Source: Clostridium tyrobutyricum DSM 2637 = ATCC 25755 = JCM 11008 (GTDB lineage Bacteria; Bacillota; Clostridia; Clostridiales; Clostridiaceae). From it: DNA of 35,744 bases. Each line of letters starts with the position of its first letter. The stretch's first letter is position 1. Below are positions 1 through 8,377 of this stretch, piece after piece. Made by a program: the position numbers and the translations under genes. The stretch spans positions 1 to 35,744 of the forward strand of contig NZ_APMH01000039.1 in assembly GCF_000359585.1 (NCBI RefSeq), in the 5' to 3' direction. A model generated the notes under the pieces. The model did no database searches, was not told the DNA's origin, and worked only from the letters and a program-made list of their open reading frames with translations.

Positions 1-353
1 ACATAAGTTTGCCCCCTCATAAATAATAAAAGAGTATAATTACGTTTAATATATATTAAATAATTAATTATATTCCTGTTATATTGTTGATTTTATAATT
101 AATATTTGCATATGTCAATAGGAAAAGATTCAAAATACAGTATAATGACATAAAAATTAATGGAATTTTTATTTGATATAATATGAGTAGTATTAAGGGA
201 TATTTGTAAGAATGTATAGTATAATAATGATAAAATAAAATATATGATTTAATGTGATTACATAGGTTGAATTTCAATTTGTATAGTTTATATCTATATT
301 ATATAATAGGAATAAAGTGTAAATAGCATGTATTAGCATGATGGAGTGATTAT
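1..353. other. AT-rich intergenic region upstream of murI
   Basis: I see no convincing gene in this stretch. One minus-strand reading frame (68-277) would need a TTG start with no Shine-Dalgarno sequence, and its predicted composition simply mirrors the AT-rich DNA. The only feature I can support is the promoter at 279-307. The upstream gene lies outside the window. Confidence 0.6.
279..307 (+). promoter_or_regulatory. sigma-A promoter for the murI unit
   Basis: The -35 box TTGTAT (279-284) and a perfect -10 box TATAAT (302-307) are separated by exactly 17 bp. Transcription would start near 314, about 40 nt before the murI start codon. This is inferred from consensus matching only. Confidence 0.6.
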
Positions 354-1145
354 ATGGACATGAGAAATAGACCAATAGGATTTTTTGATTCTGGAGTTGG
401 AGGAATAAGTGTTTTAAAACAGGCAGTTGCAATACTTCCTAATGAAGATTATGTATATTTTGGTGATTCAATTAAAGCCCCTTATGGAGTAAAAAATCAT
501 GATGAGATTAAAAAGCTTACTTTTGATGCTGTCAAGTTTTTGTTAAATAAGGATATAAAAGCATTGGTAGTTGCATGTAATACTGCTACCAGCGTTGCCA
601 TAGAAGATTTAAGAAAAAAATATACAGGGATAATGCCCATAGTTGGCATTGAACCAGCTTTGAAACCTGCAGTTGAGTTCAAGTCTCAAGGTAAGATAAT
701 TATAATGGCAACTCCTGTAACCCTACTGGAAGATAAATTTAACAACTTAATGAAAAAATACAGCAATAAACATAAAATACAAAAAATGCCCTGTCCTGGA
801 TTAGTTGAACTTATAGAAGAAGGAATAACTTGTGGAGAAAGAGTAGAAGAATATTTAAAAGAAAAATTTTTACCATTTAAGGATGATGAAATAGCAGCAG
901 TTGTATTAGGATGTACACATTATCCATTTATAAAAAACACATTATCAAAAGTATTAAATGAAATGGATAAAAAAGTTTCTATAATAGACGGAAGTATTGG
1001 AACAGTAAATCAGCTTAAAAGGCAACTCTTAAAATATGATATTAAGTGTTTGGATAATAATAGGGTTGGAAATGTAAAGATTTTTAATTCTTTAAATACA
1101 GATAATATAATAAAATTAAGTTATAAGCTTTTGAAATCACAATAA
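354..1145 (+). CDS. murI: glutamate racemase
   Basis: Cytoplasmic cofactor-independent racemase that converts L-glutamate to the D-glutamate used in peptidoglycan precursors. The 263-residue length is normal for the family. The N-terminal motif IGFFDSGVGG is visible. The two catalytic cysteines sit in VVACNTATS (Cys75) and LGCTHYPF (Cys187), so the active site looks intact. The ATG at 354 has a GGAG Shine-Dalgarno sequence 7 nt upstream. It is the first gene of a plus-strand unit with three further genes at gaps of 43, 26 and 30 nt and no intervening terminator. It may therefore be co-transcribed with the regulator and chemoreceptor that follow. The family assignment is secure; the operon is inferred from spacing. 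Confidence 0.96.
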   Translation: MDMRNRPIGFFDSGVGGISVLKQAVAILPNEDYVYFGDSIKAPYGVKNHDEIKKLTFDAVKFLLNKDIKALVVACNTATSVAIEDLRKKYTGIMPIVGIEPALKPAVEFKSQGKIIIMATPVTLLEDKFNNLMKKYSNKHKIQKMPCPGLVELIEEGITCGERVEEYLKEKFLPFKDDEIAAVVLGCTHYPFIKNTLSKVLNEMDKKVSIIDGSIGTVNQLKRQLLKYDIKCLDNNRVGNVKIFNSLNTDNIIKLSYKLLKSQ

Positions 1146-1188
1146 ATACATATAATTTTTAAAATAAATATTTAGGAAGGTGATTTTA

Positions 1189-1581
1189 ATGACACTAAAA
1201 AATAATAAATTTATAATAACTTATGGATTAGACAATAAAGAAAATGAAGTTATAGATAAAATATCCAACAGCAAAAATTTTTCTAGTCATAAAATAATTG
1301 AGAAATCAATGGCTGGAATGAAGTTGAAAGATATAATAGATGAAAGTACAAATATCATCAAGGCAGTTAAAATACCTGATGAAAAGATAATTTTGTTCAA
1401 CAATTTAACTGAGTCTGAGTTAAGTAGTTCAATGAAGGAAATTAAAAGTGGGTTTTTAACAAGTCCTATTTTTGCAGTAGTTACTCAAACATCTGTTGAG
1501 TGGACTTTTGATTATTTAATCAATCATTTGATGCAGGAAAGAGAATGGTTTAAAAAACAGCAGCAACAAAAGAAAAAATAA
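1189..1581 (+). CDS. DUF3783 domain-containing protein
   Basis: A 130-residue soluble protein of unknown function that resembles the clostridial DUF3783 family. Its C-terminal half contains a hydrophobic stretch FLTSPIFAVVT followed by WTFDYLINHL, a pattern I associate with this family. The tail is very polar, ending in a run of Gln and Lys. I place the start at the ATG at 1189, which has AGGAAGGTG at the right distance. The in-frame GTG at 1180 lies inside that Shine-Dalgarno sequence and is unlikely to be used. There are no transmembrane segments and no metal-binding or catalytic motif I can identify. It sits between murI and an XRE regulator in an apparent operon, which does not reveal its role. 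Confidence 0.75.
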   Translation: MTLKNNKFIITYGLDNKENEVIDKISNSKNFSSHKIIEKSMAGMKLKDIIDESTNIIKAVKIPDEKIILFNNLTESELSSSMKEIKSGFLTSPIFAVVTQTSVEWTFDYLINHLMQEREWFKKQQQQKKK

Positions 1582-1607
1582 GTATGTTCTAGAAAGAGAT
1601 GGTCTAA

Positions 1608-2276
1608 ATGAGTAGAATAGGAGATAAGATAAGAAATGCACGACAGGTAAAGAAGATGACTCAGAAACAGCTTGCTAAAAAGTTAGGTGTTTCTGAAAAG
1701 TTCATAAATGAAGTAGAAATAGGAAAAAGAATAGCCAATCAAGATATAATTGATAGATTATCTAAAATTTTAGGTAAAGAAATAAATGACATAACTATGT
1801 CGTTTGAAGAAAATATATATAAAGAGGAAGAAAAGAGTCAAATTAAACCTGTAAACTCTAAAAAAATAGTAAACGATGTGTGGAGTGATGCATTATCAGA
1901 TGTACTTAAAAATATTCCAATATATAATTATGACTTAAATAAATCAATAGGATTTAAACAACTTCCTGTTATACATAATAAAATTGAGGGGTATTCTAAA
2001 GATAAAGTTCTATACTTAAAGATATCAGATGACGATATGTCAGGATTTAGAATAAAGAAGGGTGATATGGCTTTTGGGCATTTAACTCAGGAAATAGAGA
2101 ACAATGCCATATTGCTTTTAGAATATGATGGTAACAGGGTTGTAAGACAAATTAAAAGGTTAGGTGGAAGTAAAGTACTTTTAATAAGCAATTCCGGAAG
2201 CTTGAGAACGGAAACTAAGGAAGAAAAAGATTTAAAACCTATTTTAAAATTGGATAGGCTTGAGATAAATTTATAA
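1608..2276 (+). CDS. XRE-family regulator with degenerate S24/LexA-like domain
   Basis: A 222-residue predicted DNA-binding protein. Residues 5-60 form a classic helix-turn-helix (MTQKQLAKKLGVSEKFINE). A polar linker follows to about residue 100, and the C-terminal region (about 130-222) resembles the S24 peptidase fold of LexA/CI-type repressors. The usual nucleophile motif GDSM is replaced by DDDM, and the catalytic lysine in the tVKrl-type strand appears as Arg in VVRQIKR. Self-cleavage is therefore unlikely; the domain may serve for dimerisation or ligand sensing. The Shine-Dalgarno sequence AAAGAGATGG is moderate. The gene lies 26 nt after the DUF3783 gene and 30 nt before the H-NOX chemoreceptor gene, so it may be expressed with the receptor. 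The HTH call is firm; the S24 call is by pattern only. Confidence 0.8.
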   Translation: MSRIGDKIRNARQVKKMTQKQLAKKLGVSEKFINEVEIGKRIANQDIIDRLSKILGKEINDITMSFEENIYKEEEKSQIKPVNSKKIVNDVWSDALSDVLKNIPIYNYDLNKSIGFKQLPVIHNKIEGYSKDKVLYLKISDDDMSGFRIKKGDMAFGHLTQEIENNAILLLEYDGNRVVRQIKRLGGSKVLLISNSGSLRTETKEEKDLKPILKLDRLEINL

Positions 2277-2306
2277 TTAATAATAAATATGTAAAGGAGG
2301 AAAAGA

Positions 2307-4106
2307 ATGAAAGGTACTGTTGTTGCTACGTGGATAAAAACTTGTAGAAAGTTATATGGCGATAAAGTTGCAGATAATGCTATGAGTTCAGTTGGGTGGA
2401 GCCCATCTAAAATATTTTTTCCTGTGGAAGATGTAGATGATGAAAAAGTAAAACAAACAATTAAAACCATATCAAGATTAAGTAATGACCCAATTCAAGT
2501 AGTGTGGAAAAAGATTGGTTTAGATAATATAAAGCAGTTTTACAAGGTTTATCCAGCGTTTTTTAAGCATGAAAATCTTTACTCGTTTTTTAAATCTATG
2601 TTTGATGTTCATGTTGTCATGACTAAAAAATTTCCCGGTGCCAAACCTCCTTTGGTAATTATAGAGCCTATTTCTAATAGGGAAGCTATATTTGAATATA
2701 AATCTAAAAGAGGAATGTTTGATTATCTATTGGGTATGATAGAAGGAAGTGCTAAATTTTTTAATGAAAAATTACAGATAGAGCAAATTGAAAAAAATGA
2801 TTCTTATATGAAGTTTAAATTTACTTTTGAAAATGATATATATTATAAAAAAGTCTATAGATTTAGTAAATTGCTTTCTTTTGGATTTATAAAAAATTTA
2901 GGTGCAAAAGTTGGTATATTTAACTTTATCTTATGCTTTATTGTATCTGGTTTTTTATTTGGAATACATGATATAGTTAAGATATTATTCGTTTCTGCAG
3001 CAGCTTTTATTGGGTCATATATATCAGGTTCTTTATTAGTAAAACCTAAAAAATTAATATTAGATAGTATATCCAAAATAAAGAATAATAGTTACATTGA
3101 AGACAGTGATATAGAGACAGGTGATTTCTTTGAAGATATATATAAATCTTTAAAAGATTATAAAGGAGTTGTTAGATCTGACTTTGTTGGTTTTAAAGGT
3201 GTTACTGATGAAATGGGAGCTTTTGTCAGCAATATAAATAAAATAAGCAGTTCCATGAGCAGCACATCAAATGATATATCAGGAGTAGTAGAACAGGTAG
3301 CGGATGGTGCTGTAAATCAGGCCGAAAATACGGAAAGTGTAGCATCAATATTAAATGAAAATATAAGTAATCTTAAAAGTATAGTAGATAATGAAAACAA
3401 TAATAAGTCTGAATTAGAAAAGGCCATAGATAAAATAAACAACAGTTATGAAAATGTAAATAGTACAAGCAACAACATATTGAATACTTTGGAGAGCTTT
3501 CAACAAGTTAAGGATAAGGGATCAGAACTTCAATCTAAAGCAATAAATATTACAAACATAGTTTCTATAGTTTCTGGAATTTCAGAACAAACTAATTTAT
3601 TAGCTTTGAATGCATCTATAGAGGCTGCAAGAGCAGGTGAGCAAGGTAAAGGATTTGCTGTAGTAGCAGAAGAAATAAGAAAATTGGCAGAGCAGTCACA
3701 AGATGCTGTGGAAGAGATTAATTCTAATCTTAATAAATTTGTAGAAGAGATAAAAGAACTTGTATATAAAATAGAATCACAGTTTAATGTGCTCCAAAGT
3801 GAAACTACCAACCTCGAAGAGGTAAGGCATATAAACTATGAAGCAACAACATCAATTAGCAGTGTAGCATCATCTATGATAGAAACCATTAATGAGCTTA
3901 CTAAAGAGTCAGACTCTATTTCAGGTGTCTATGATAATGTAGAATCTTTGGCTGCTATTGCAGAAGAAAATTCTGCTTCTTCTGAGGAAGTAAGCGCTAA
4001 TATATCTAATTACACAAATGAAATTAAAAAACTTGTAAAAGGTATAGGAGAATTTAAAGGAATAACTGAAGTATTTAAAAATGATCTTGAAAAATATAAA
4101 ATTTAA
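2307..4106 (+). CDS. H-NOX haem-domain methyl-accepting chemotaxis protein
   Basis: A 599-residue membrane chemoreceptor that should sense a diatomic gas through haem and signal to CheA/CheW. Residues 1 to about 185 are a full H-NOX (HNOB) domain starting MKGTVVATW. The proximal haem ligand His102 and the YxSxR haem-propionate motif (Tyr131, Ser133, Arg135) align residue for residue with the Thermoanaerobacter H-NOX. Pro115 is present. The distal-pocket residues Trp9, Asn74 and Tyr140, which stabilise bound O2 in that protein, are also all present. Two close transmembrane segments (about 203-220 and 225-246) form a hairpin with almost no external loop. Residues about 290-599 are an MCP signalling coiled coil with the conserved tip ([20 protein letters not shown]). 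There is no HAMP-like sequence I am sure of. It has a strong AAGGAGG ribosome binding site and is the last gene of the murI unit. Confidence 0.93.
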   Translation: MKGTVVATWIKTCRKLYGDKVADNAMSSVGWSPSKIFFPVEDVDDEKVKQTIKTISRLSNDPIQVVWKKIGLDNIKQFYKVYPAFFKHENLYSFFKSMFDVHVVMTKKFPGAKPPLVIIEPISNREAIFEYKSKRGMFDYLLGMIEGSAKFFNEKLQIEQIEKNDSYMKFKFTFENDIYYKKVYRFSKLLSFGFIKNLGAKVGIFNFILCFIVSGFLFGIHDIVKILFVSAAAFIGSYISGSLLVKPKKLILDSISKIKNNSYIEDSDIETGDFFEDIYKSLKDYKGVVRSDFVGFKGVTDEMGAFVSNINKISSSMSSTSNDISGVVEQVADGAVNQAENTESVASILNENISNLKSIVDNENNNKSELEKAIDKINNSYENVNSTSNNILNTLESFQQVKDKGSELQSKAINITNIVSIVSGISEQTNLLALNASIEAARAGEQGKGFAVVAEEIRKLAEQSQDAVEEINSNLNKFVEEIKELVYKIESQFNVLQSETTNLEEVRHINYEATTSISSVASSMIETINELTKESDSISGVYDNVESLAAIAEENSASSEEVSANISNYTNEIKKLVKGIGEFKGITEVFKNDLEKYKI

Positions 4107-4118
4107 TGAATATATATT

Positions 4119-4164
4119 TATAGAAGCCTAGTTTTAGAGAATATTTTAAGACTAGGCTTCTATA
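4119..4164. terminator. bidirectional terminator between convergent genes
   Basis: A 14-bp perfect inverted repeat (4119-4132 with 4151-4164) around an AT-rich loop. It lies between the H-NOX receptor gene and the convergent radical SAM gene, and overlaps the last codons of the latter. The flanking T/A tracts suit termination from both sides. Confidence 0.75.
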
Positions 4165-5059
4165 TTCCACTTAAATTGAAATCTGGTACAAAGTTTCTAG
4201 ACGAACTTCCAGAATCCTGTATAAATCCATTAGTAATTCCAAGTGAAATACAATAATCAATCATCTTATCATAATGTTTAGGATTTAAAGGCTTATTTAA
4301 TTCAGGAAACATGTAAGATTTATACATGGGAGTATATTGATTCATAAGACTTATATAGGCTGAATCTGAAAAGTTATTTGCAATATAATCTATTATTTTC
4401 TTTGAGTCAAATAGTAATCCGGGAAGCATCAAATGTCTTATTATGACACCTTTTTTTATAAGTCCATGTTTATCTAGTTCAACACTTCCGACTTGTTTTA
4501 TCATTTCTTCTATATTTTTAGATGCATATTCAAAGTAATTTGGTGCACTAGAATATTTTATAGCATATTTATCATCAAAATATTTAAAATCTGGTAAATA
4601 TACATCTATATATCCTTCTAAATATTTTATCGATTCTAAATTAGAATAACTATTTGTATTAAATAAAATTGGTAATCGCAGCCCATTTGATTTGGCAATA
4701 TCCAATGCTTTTACTATTTGAGGTATGTAGTGAGTGGGAGTTACCAAATTTATATTATGGGCACCTTTTTCCTGCTGCTCTAAAAATATTTCACTTAATC
4801 TCTTTATAGAAATTTCTTTTCCAAATCCTTTAGAACTTATATTGTAATTTTGGCAAAATACACATTTTAGGTTGCAGTTTGAGAAAAATATTGTTCCTGA
4901 TCCACAAATACCAGATATGCATGGCTCTTCCCATTTATGTAGGGATACTTTTGCTATTTTGACTTTTTCTCCTGCTTTGCAAAATCCAAGTGTATTTTTT
5001 GTTCTATCTACACCACAGTTTCTTGAGCATAATTTGCAGTATTGTAATTTATCTAACAT
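4160..5059 (-). CDS. PflA-like radical SAM protein
   Basis: A 299-residue predicted radical S-adenosylmethionine enzyme of the putative pyruvate-formate-lyase-activating-like family (COG1313 type). The SAM/[4Fe-4S] motif is CNLKCVFC at about residue 63. It is preceded by a second Cys-rich segment, CKLCSRNCG near the N-terminus, with further cysteines in GFC and CISGICGSG. This arrangement is typical of the family. The true substrate is not known; no pyruvate formate-lyase gene is in the window, so activation of such an enzyme should not be assumed. The ATG has a GGAGTG Shine-Dalgarno sequence. It lies 54 nt downstream of the YkvI-like gene on the same strand, a plausible two-gene unit. Confidence 0.85.
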   Translation of the reverse strand: MLDKLQYCKLCSRNCGVDRTKNTLGFCKAGEKVKIAKVSLHKWEEPCISGICGSGTIFFSNCNLKCVFCQNYNISSKGFGKEISIKRLSEIFLEQQEKGAHNINLVTPTHYIPQIVKALDIAKSNGLRLPILFNTNSYSNLESIKYLEGYIDVYLPDFKYFDDKYAIKYSSAPNYFEYASKNIEEMIKQVGSVELDKHGLIKKGVIIRHLMLPGLLFDSKKIIDYIANNFSDSAYISLMNQYTPMYKSYMFPELNKPLNPKHYDKMIDYCISLGITNGFIQDSGSSSRNFVPDFNLSGI

Positions 5060-5113
5060 TTAAGGGCACTCCAATCAATATAATGGTATATTTTAATAAT
5101 AACATAAAATTAT

Positions 5114-6160
5114 TTAATTAGGTTTCTTTACATAAAATATTAAGCACTGTAATATAAATATTAAACTTACTATACCAAATGCAGGATATAAAAACGATAT
5201 TAATTTTGTAAATCCTATTTGAGATATAGGTATAGTTATAATTATTATTAATACACAGGCTCGCTTATAAGGTAAATTGAACACTTCCTCAAAATTTTTA
5301 GCAGTACTATATATATTTGAAACTTCTGTTGAGAACATCTCAAGCCACATTACAAACAGCAATAATATTTGTAGAGACTTTCCAAATCTATTAGCTATGT
5401 ATAATAGAGGAATTTCATACTTGAATATATAAGGCACATTTAGTATAAGTAAGAAATTTATTATTAAAGCCAGTAATGTGAGCCCTAATGAACCTAACAG
5501 TACACCTCGCATAAGCAAATTTGTATTTTTAATTTCCTTGCATAATGGTACAAGCACACCACTGCAGCATAATATGTTAAAGCATCCATATATGAGGGAA
5601 GAAAAGATCCAATGGCTTTTAAATCCTGAAATAGTGTTTATTTGAGATATATTTATTTCTCTATAAAATAATATATATATTATAAATATTGTAAGTATTA
5701 TTGTTATAAGGCAAGGTACTATAAAAGAGTTTATTTTTATTAACCCTTTAGTATCTTTAAATAATACAAATAGAGAAATTAATACCATTGCTATTATTCC
5801 AACCCATTTAGATATTCCAAAATATTGATGTATTAGAGCGCCACTTCCGGCTAATATTATAGATGAACTTCCTATTAGAAAAAATGTAGTCAATGAATTT
5901 ATTATAATCCCTAAAATTCCAGGGCTGACAAGTGAAATTAATCCATCATAAGAGTTTAATTTGTACTTGGAACTTATATTTATTATGAAAAATGACATTA
6001 ATATGTATATAATAAAGCACAATAGTATACCAAAAAAACTTTTATAGCCATATATAGTAAAGAATTGTGTTATTTCTTGACCTGATGCAAGTCCGGCACC
6101 TACTACAGTACCTATGAAAACAGCTGCTATTTGTAAAGATATTAGTAATTTTTTATTCAA
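5114..6160 (-). CDS. YkvI-family integral membrane protein (putative transporter)
   Basis: A hydrophobic protein of 348 residues with about ten predicted transmembrane segments. The N-terminus (IAAVFIGTVVGAGLASGQEI) is characteristic of the YkvI/COG3814 family, which is distantly related to amino-acid/sodium symporters with the LeuT-like fold. The substrate is unknown. I prefer the TTG at 6160 as start because GGGGGA lies 7 nt upstream; the longer ATG start at 6184 has no ribosome binding site and would put GGGGG inside the coding region. It is divergent from the lipoprotein gene at 6293, and the 132-nt gap must carry both promoters. Confidence 0.82.
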   Translation of the reverse strand: MNKKLLISLQIAAVFIGTVVGAGLASGQEITQFFTIYGYKSFFGILLCFIIYILMSFFIINISSKYKLNSYDGLISLVSPGILGIIINSLTTFFLIGSSSIILAGSGALIHQYFGISKWVGIIAMVLISLFVLFKDTKGLIKINSFIVPCLITIILTIFIIYILFYREINISQINTISGFKSHWIFSSLIYGCFNILCCSGVLVPLCKEIKNTNLLMRGVLLGSLGLTLLALIINFLLILNVPYIFKYEIPLLYIANRFGKSLQILLLFVMWLEMFSTEVSNIYSTAKNFEEVFNLPYKRACVLIIIITIPISQIGFTKLISFLYPAFGIVSLIFILQCLIFYVKKPN

Positions 6161-6292
6161 TATATATCCCCCATTTCTATGCAAAAAAGTATCATTAATA
6201 TAATATATAAAATTAAATTTAAATAATGTATTATAAATTAAATTTTTATTTAAGGGAAAAATATAATTAAAAATATAAGGGGATGATAATGC

Positions 6293-7384
6293 ATGAATAA
6301 ATATGGAATAAAATTATTTTGTATTATAGTTTCATTTTTGGCACTTTTTACAGGATGTCAAATGGATTCAAAGAATAAGTCTTATATTACCGAAAATAAT
6401 TTTGATATGAAAGCTGCTTCAAGTGTAGCTGAAGCATATATGAACTATCTTGTAAAAGATGATACGGACAACATAAAGAAATTGTATTCAAAGGAACTTT
6501 TAAATACACCAACAAAAAATGAAAATAAAAATTTGAATATATTGGGATATAATTTAGCTAATAGCAGTCAAGTTGGAAAATCAGGAATTTTTATAATGAA
6601 TGTTTGCAGATCAAGCAAGGAAAAGCCATTTGCAAGTTTGGATCAATATTCAATAAAAATAATAAAGGAAGGAAATAACTATAAGATATCAGAAACTAAT
6701 AATATAATTCAAAGAGAAGTCTTTATATATAAAAATAAAATAAGGTTAAAAAATAAAAATGATGCTAATTCTAATTTAGTTATGTCCCTGAGAGGATTAC
6801 CAAATTATATATTTTCAAAGGATGATAAGGTAAATATAGATAAAATACAAGTACCTAGACGTAGATTTGGAATGCTGAACTTCTCATATAATGGTAATTT
6901 ATTGGCAATTACCAGCATGGATACAAATACTTACATAGGAATAATAAGTATAGATGATTCACTGATAGTTCAAGGACAGTCAGGAGGAGATCAGGAAAGT
7001 GGTAAAGGAAATGAAGATACCAGTCAAAGTCAAGATGATATGGAGACTTCAATTGGAAAAGAAATAACTTCAATTGATCTTTTGAAAAATTCTAAAGTTA
7101 ATTTTATGGGATTCTCCAAAGATGAAAAATTTTTGGCCGTACAATATTCAAATGATAGTGTTAATAGTTGTATTAGAGTTTACAAAGTAGATGGAGGAGA
7201 TATGGTAAAATATAAGTTTGAAGAAAATTTCCCAATGGATAAGGTTAATGTAACATTTTCTTCTTTTGATGAAGATGTATTGAATTTTGATGTTATAGCC
7301 AAATCAAAGCAAGATGATTCCATAAATGATATTACAGGTAAATGGCAGTTAGATTTGAAGGAATTTAAAGCAATTAGAATGTGA
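6293..7384 (+). CDS. putative lipoprotein of unknown function
   Basis: A 363-residue exported protein. Residues 1-21 form a type II signal peptide with lipobox LFTGC, so Cys22 should be lipidated and the protein anchored on the outer face of the membrane. The body is soluble and Lys/Asn-rich. Residues about 40-140 resemble an NTF2-like/DUF4878-type small domain by feel only (AEAYMNYLVKDDTDNIKKLY), which I do not assert. Residues about 195-350 contain two stretches (FGMLNFSYNGNLLAITSM and KVNFMGFSKDEKFLAVQYS) that look like repeated beta-propeller-type strands, separated by a low-complexity Gly/Ser/Gln/Asp segment. The start has AAGGGGATG upstream. No named family is recognised. Confidence 0.8.
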   Translation: MNKYGIKLFCIIVSFLALFTGCQMDSKNKSYITENNFDMKAASSVAEAYMNYLVKDDTDNIKKLYSKELLNTPTKNENKNLNILGYNLANSSQVGKSGIFIMNVCRSSKEKPFASLDQYSIKIIKEGNNYKISETNNIIQREVFIYKNKIRLKNKNDANSNLVMSLRGLPNYIFSKDDKVNIDKIQVPRRRFGMLNFSYNGNLLAITSMDTNTYIGIISIDDSLIVQGQSGGDQESGKGNEDTSQSQDDMETSIGKEITSIDLLKNSKVNFMGFSKDEKFLAVQYSNDSVNSCIRVYKVDGGDMVKYKFEENFPMDKVNVTFSSFDEDVLNFDVIAKSKQDDSINDITGKWQLDLKEFKAIRM

Positions 7385-7429
7385 TATAATGTTGTTAATT
7401 AATATGTATAAGTTGGAGGATGAATTTTA

Positions 7430-8350
7430 TTGCTTTGGGGAGATAAGAGATATTATAGTTTAAATTATTATTTGAGAAATAAGTTTGGATGTAAAGTATT
7501 TAAAATATCTTTAGATGCAGGATTCTCCTGTCCTAATAGAGATGGTACGATAGGTATGGGAGGATGTGTATTTTGCAGTGATAGAGGATCTGGGGATTTT
7601 GCTGGAAATAGGAAATTTTCCATACATCATCAATTTCAAGATATAAAACAAGTTATGAATAATAAGTGGAAATCTGGTAAATATATTGCGTATTTTCAAG
7701 CTTATACTAACACTTATGCACCAATTGAGGTGCTTAAGGAGAAATATGAAGAAGCTGTAAAAGAAGATGGAGTTGTTGGGCTTGCTATAGCAACTAGACC
7801 CGATTGTCTAAGTAGGGATGTTTTGGATTTAATTTATGAATATAGCAAAAAATTATACACATGGATTGAACTTGGGCTTCAGACATCCAATGAAACAACT
7901 GCTGTAAAGATAAACAGAGGATATAAACTTGATACTTTTGAAAAGGCAGTTACTGAGTTGAAACTTAGAAATATTGATGTAGTTGCTCATGTTATATTCG
8001 GATTGCCATATGAAAGATATCAGGATATGATGAATACTGTAAAATATGTTTCTAATATGAAAGTAAATGGAGTAAAATTTCATTTGTTGCATTTAATGAA
8101 GCATACACCTCTAGTCGAATTATATAATTCAGGATTGTTAAAATTTATGAGTAAGGAAGAATACATAGAGTTAATATGTGAAGCAATTGCAAATACGGAT
8201 TCTAGTATAGTTATACATAGGCTTACCGGAGATGCTCCTAGAAGTATGTTGATTGAACCAAAATGGAGCTTGAAAAAATGGGAGATACTAAATGCAATAG
8301 ATAAAAAACTAAATGATGAAAAGATTTATCAGGGGATTAATTTAAGCTAA
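7430..8350 (+). CDS. TIGR01212/YtqA-family radical SAM protein
   Basis: A 306-residue radical SAM enzyme. The cluster-binding cysteines are spaced C-x12-C-x2-C (SCPNRDGTIGMGGCVFC), the hallmark of TIGR01212 (YhcC/YtqA) proteins. The conserved IATRPDCL, WIELGLQT and HVIFGLP segments follow. In Bacillus subtilis the YtqA member has been linked to the mnm5s2U wobble-uridine tRNA modification route with the methyltransferase YtqB; that is family knowledge, and no ytqB homologue is in this window. The start is TTG at 7430 with GGAGGATG upstream. It follows the lipoprotein gene by 45 nt and precedes comB by 27 nt. Confidence 0.9.
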   Translation: MLWGDKRYYSLNYYLRNKFGCKVFKISLDAGFSCPNRDGTIGMGGCVFCSDRGSGDFAGNRKFSIHHQFQDIKQVMNNKWKSGKYIAYFQAYTNTYAPIEVLKEKYEEAVKEDGVVGLAIATRPDCLSRDVLDLIYEYSKKLYTWIELGLQTSNETTAVKINRGYKLDTFEKAVTELKLRNIDVVAHVIFGLPYERYQDMMNTVKYVSNMKVNGVKFHLLHLMKHTPLVELYNSGLLKFMSKEEYIELICEAIANTDSSIVIHRLTGDAPRSMLIEPKWSLKKWEILNAIDKKLNDEKIYQGINLS

Positions 8351-8377
8351 TAACAAACAAAAATGGGAGTGTGCTTT

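Noticed and set aside
68-277. Minus-strand ORF of 69 codons upstream of murI
   Set aside because: It starts with TTG, has no Shine-Dalgarno sequence and its hydrophobic Tyr/Ile-rich product reflects AT-rich DNA. It is most likely spurious.
2087-2470. Minus-strand 127-codon ORF across the XRE and H-NOX genes
   Set aside because: It lies opposite two well-supported coding regions and has the Ser/Leu/Phe-rich composition of an antisense shadow.
4160-5059. True pyruvate formate-lyase activating enzyme (pflA)
   Set aside because: The extra N-terminal Cys-rich region and the absence of a neighbouring pfl gene fit the PflA-like family of unknown substrate better.
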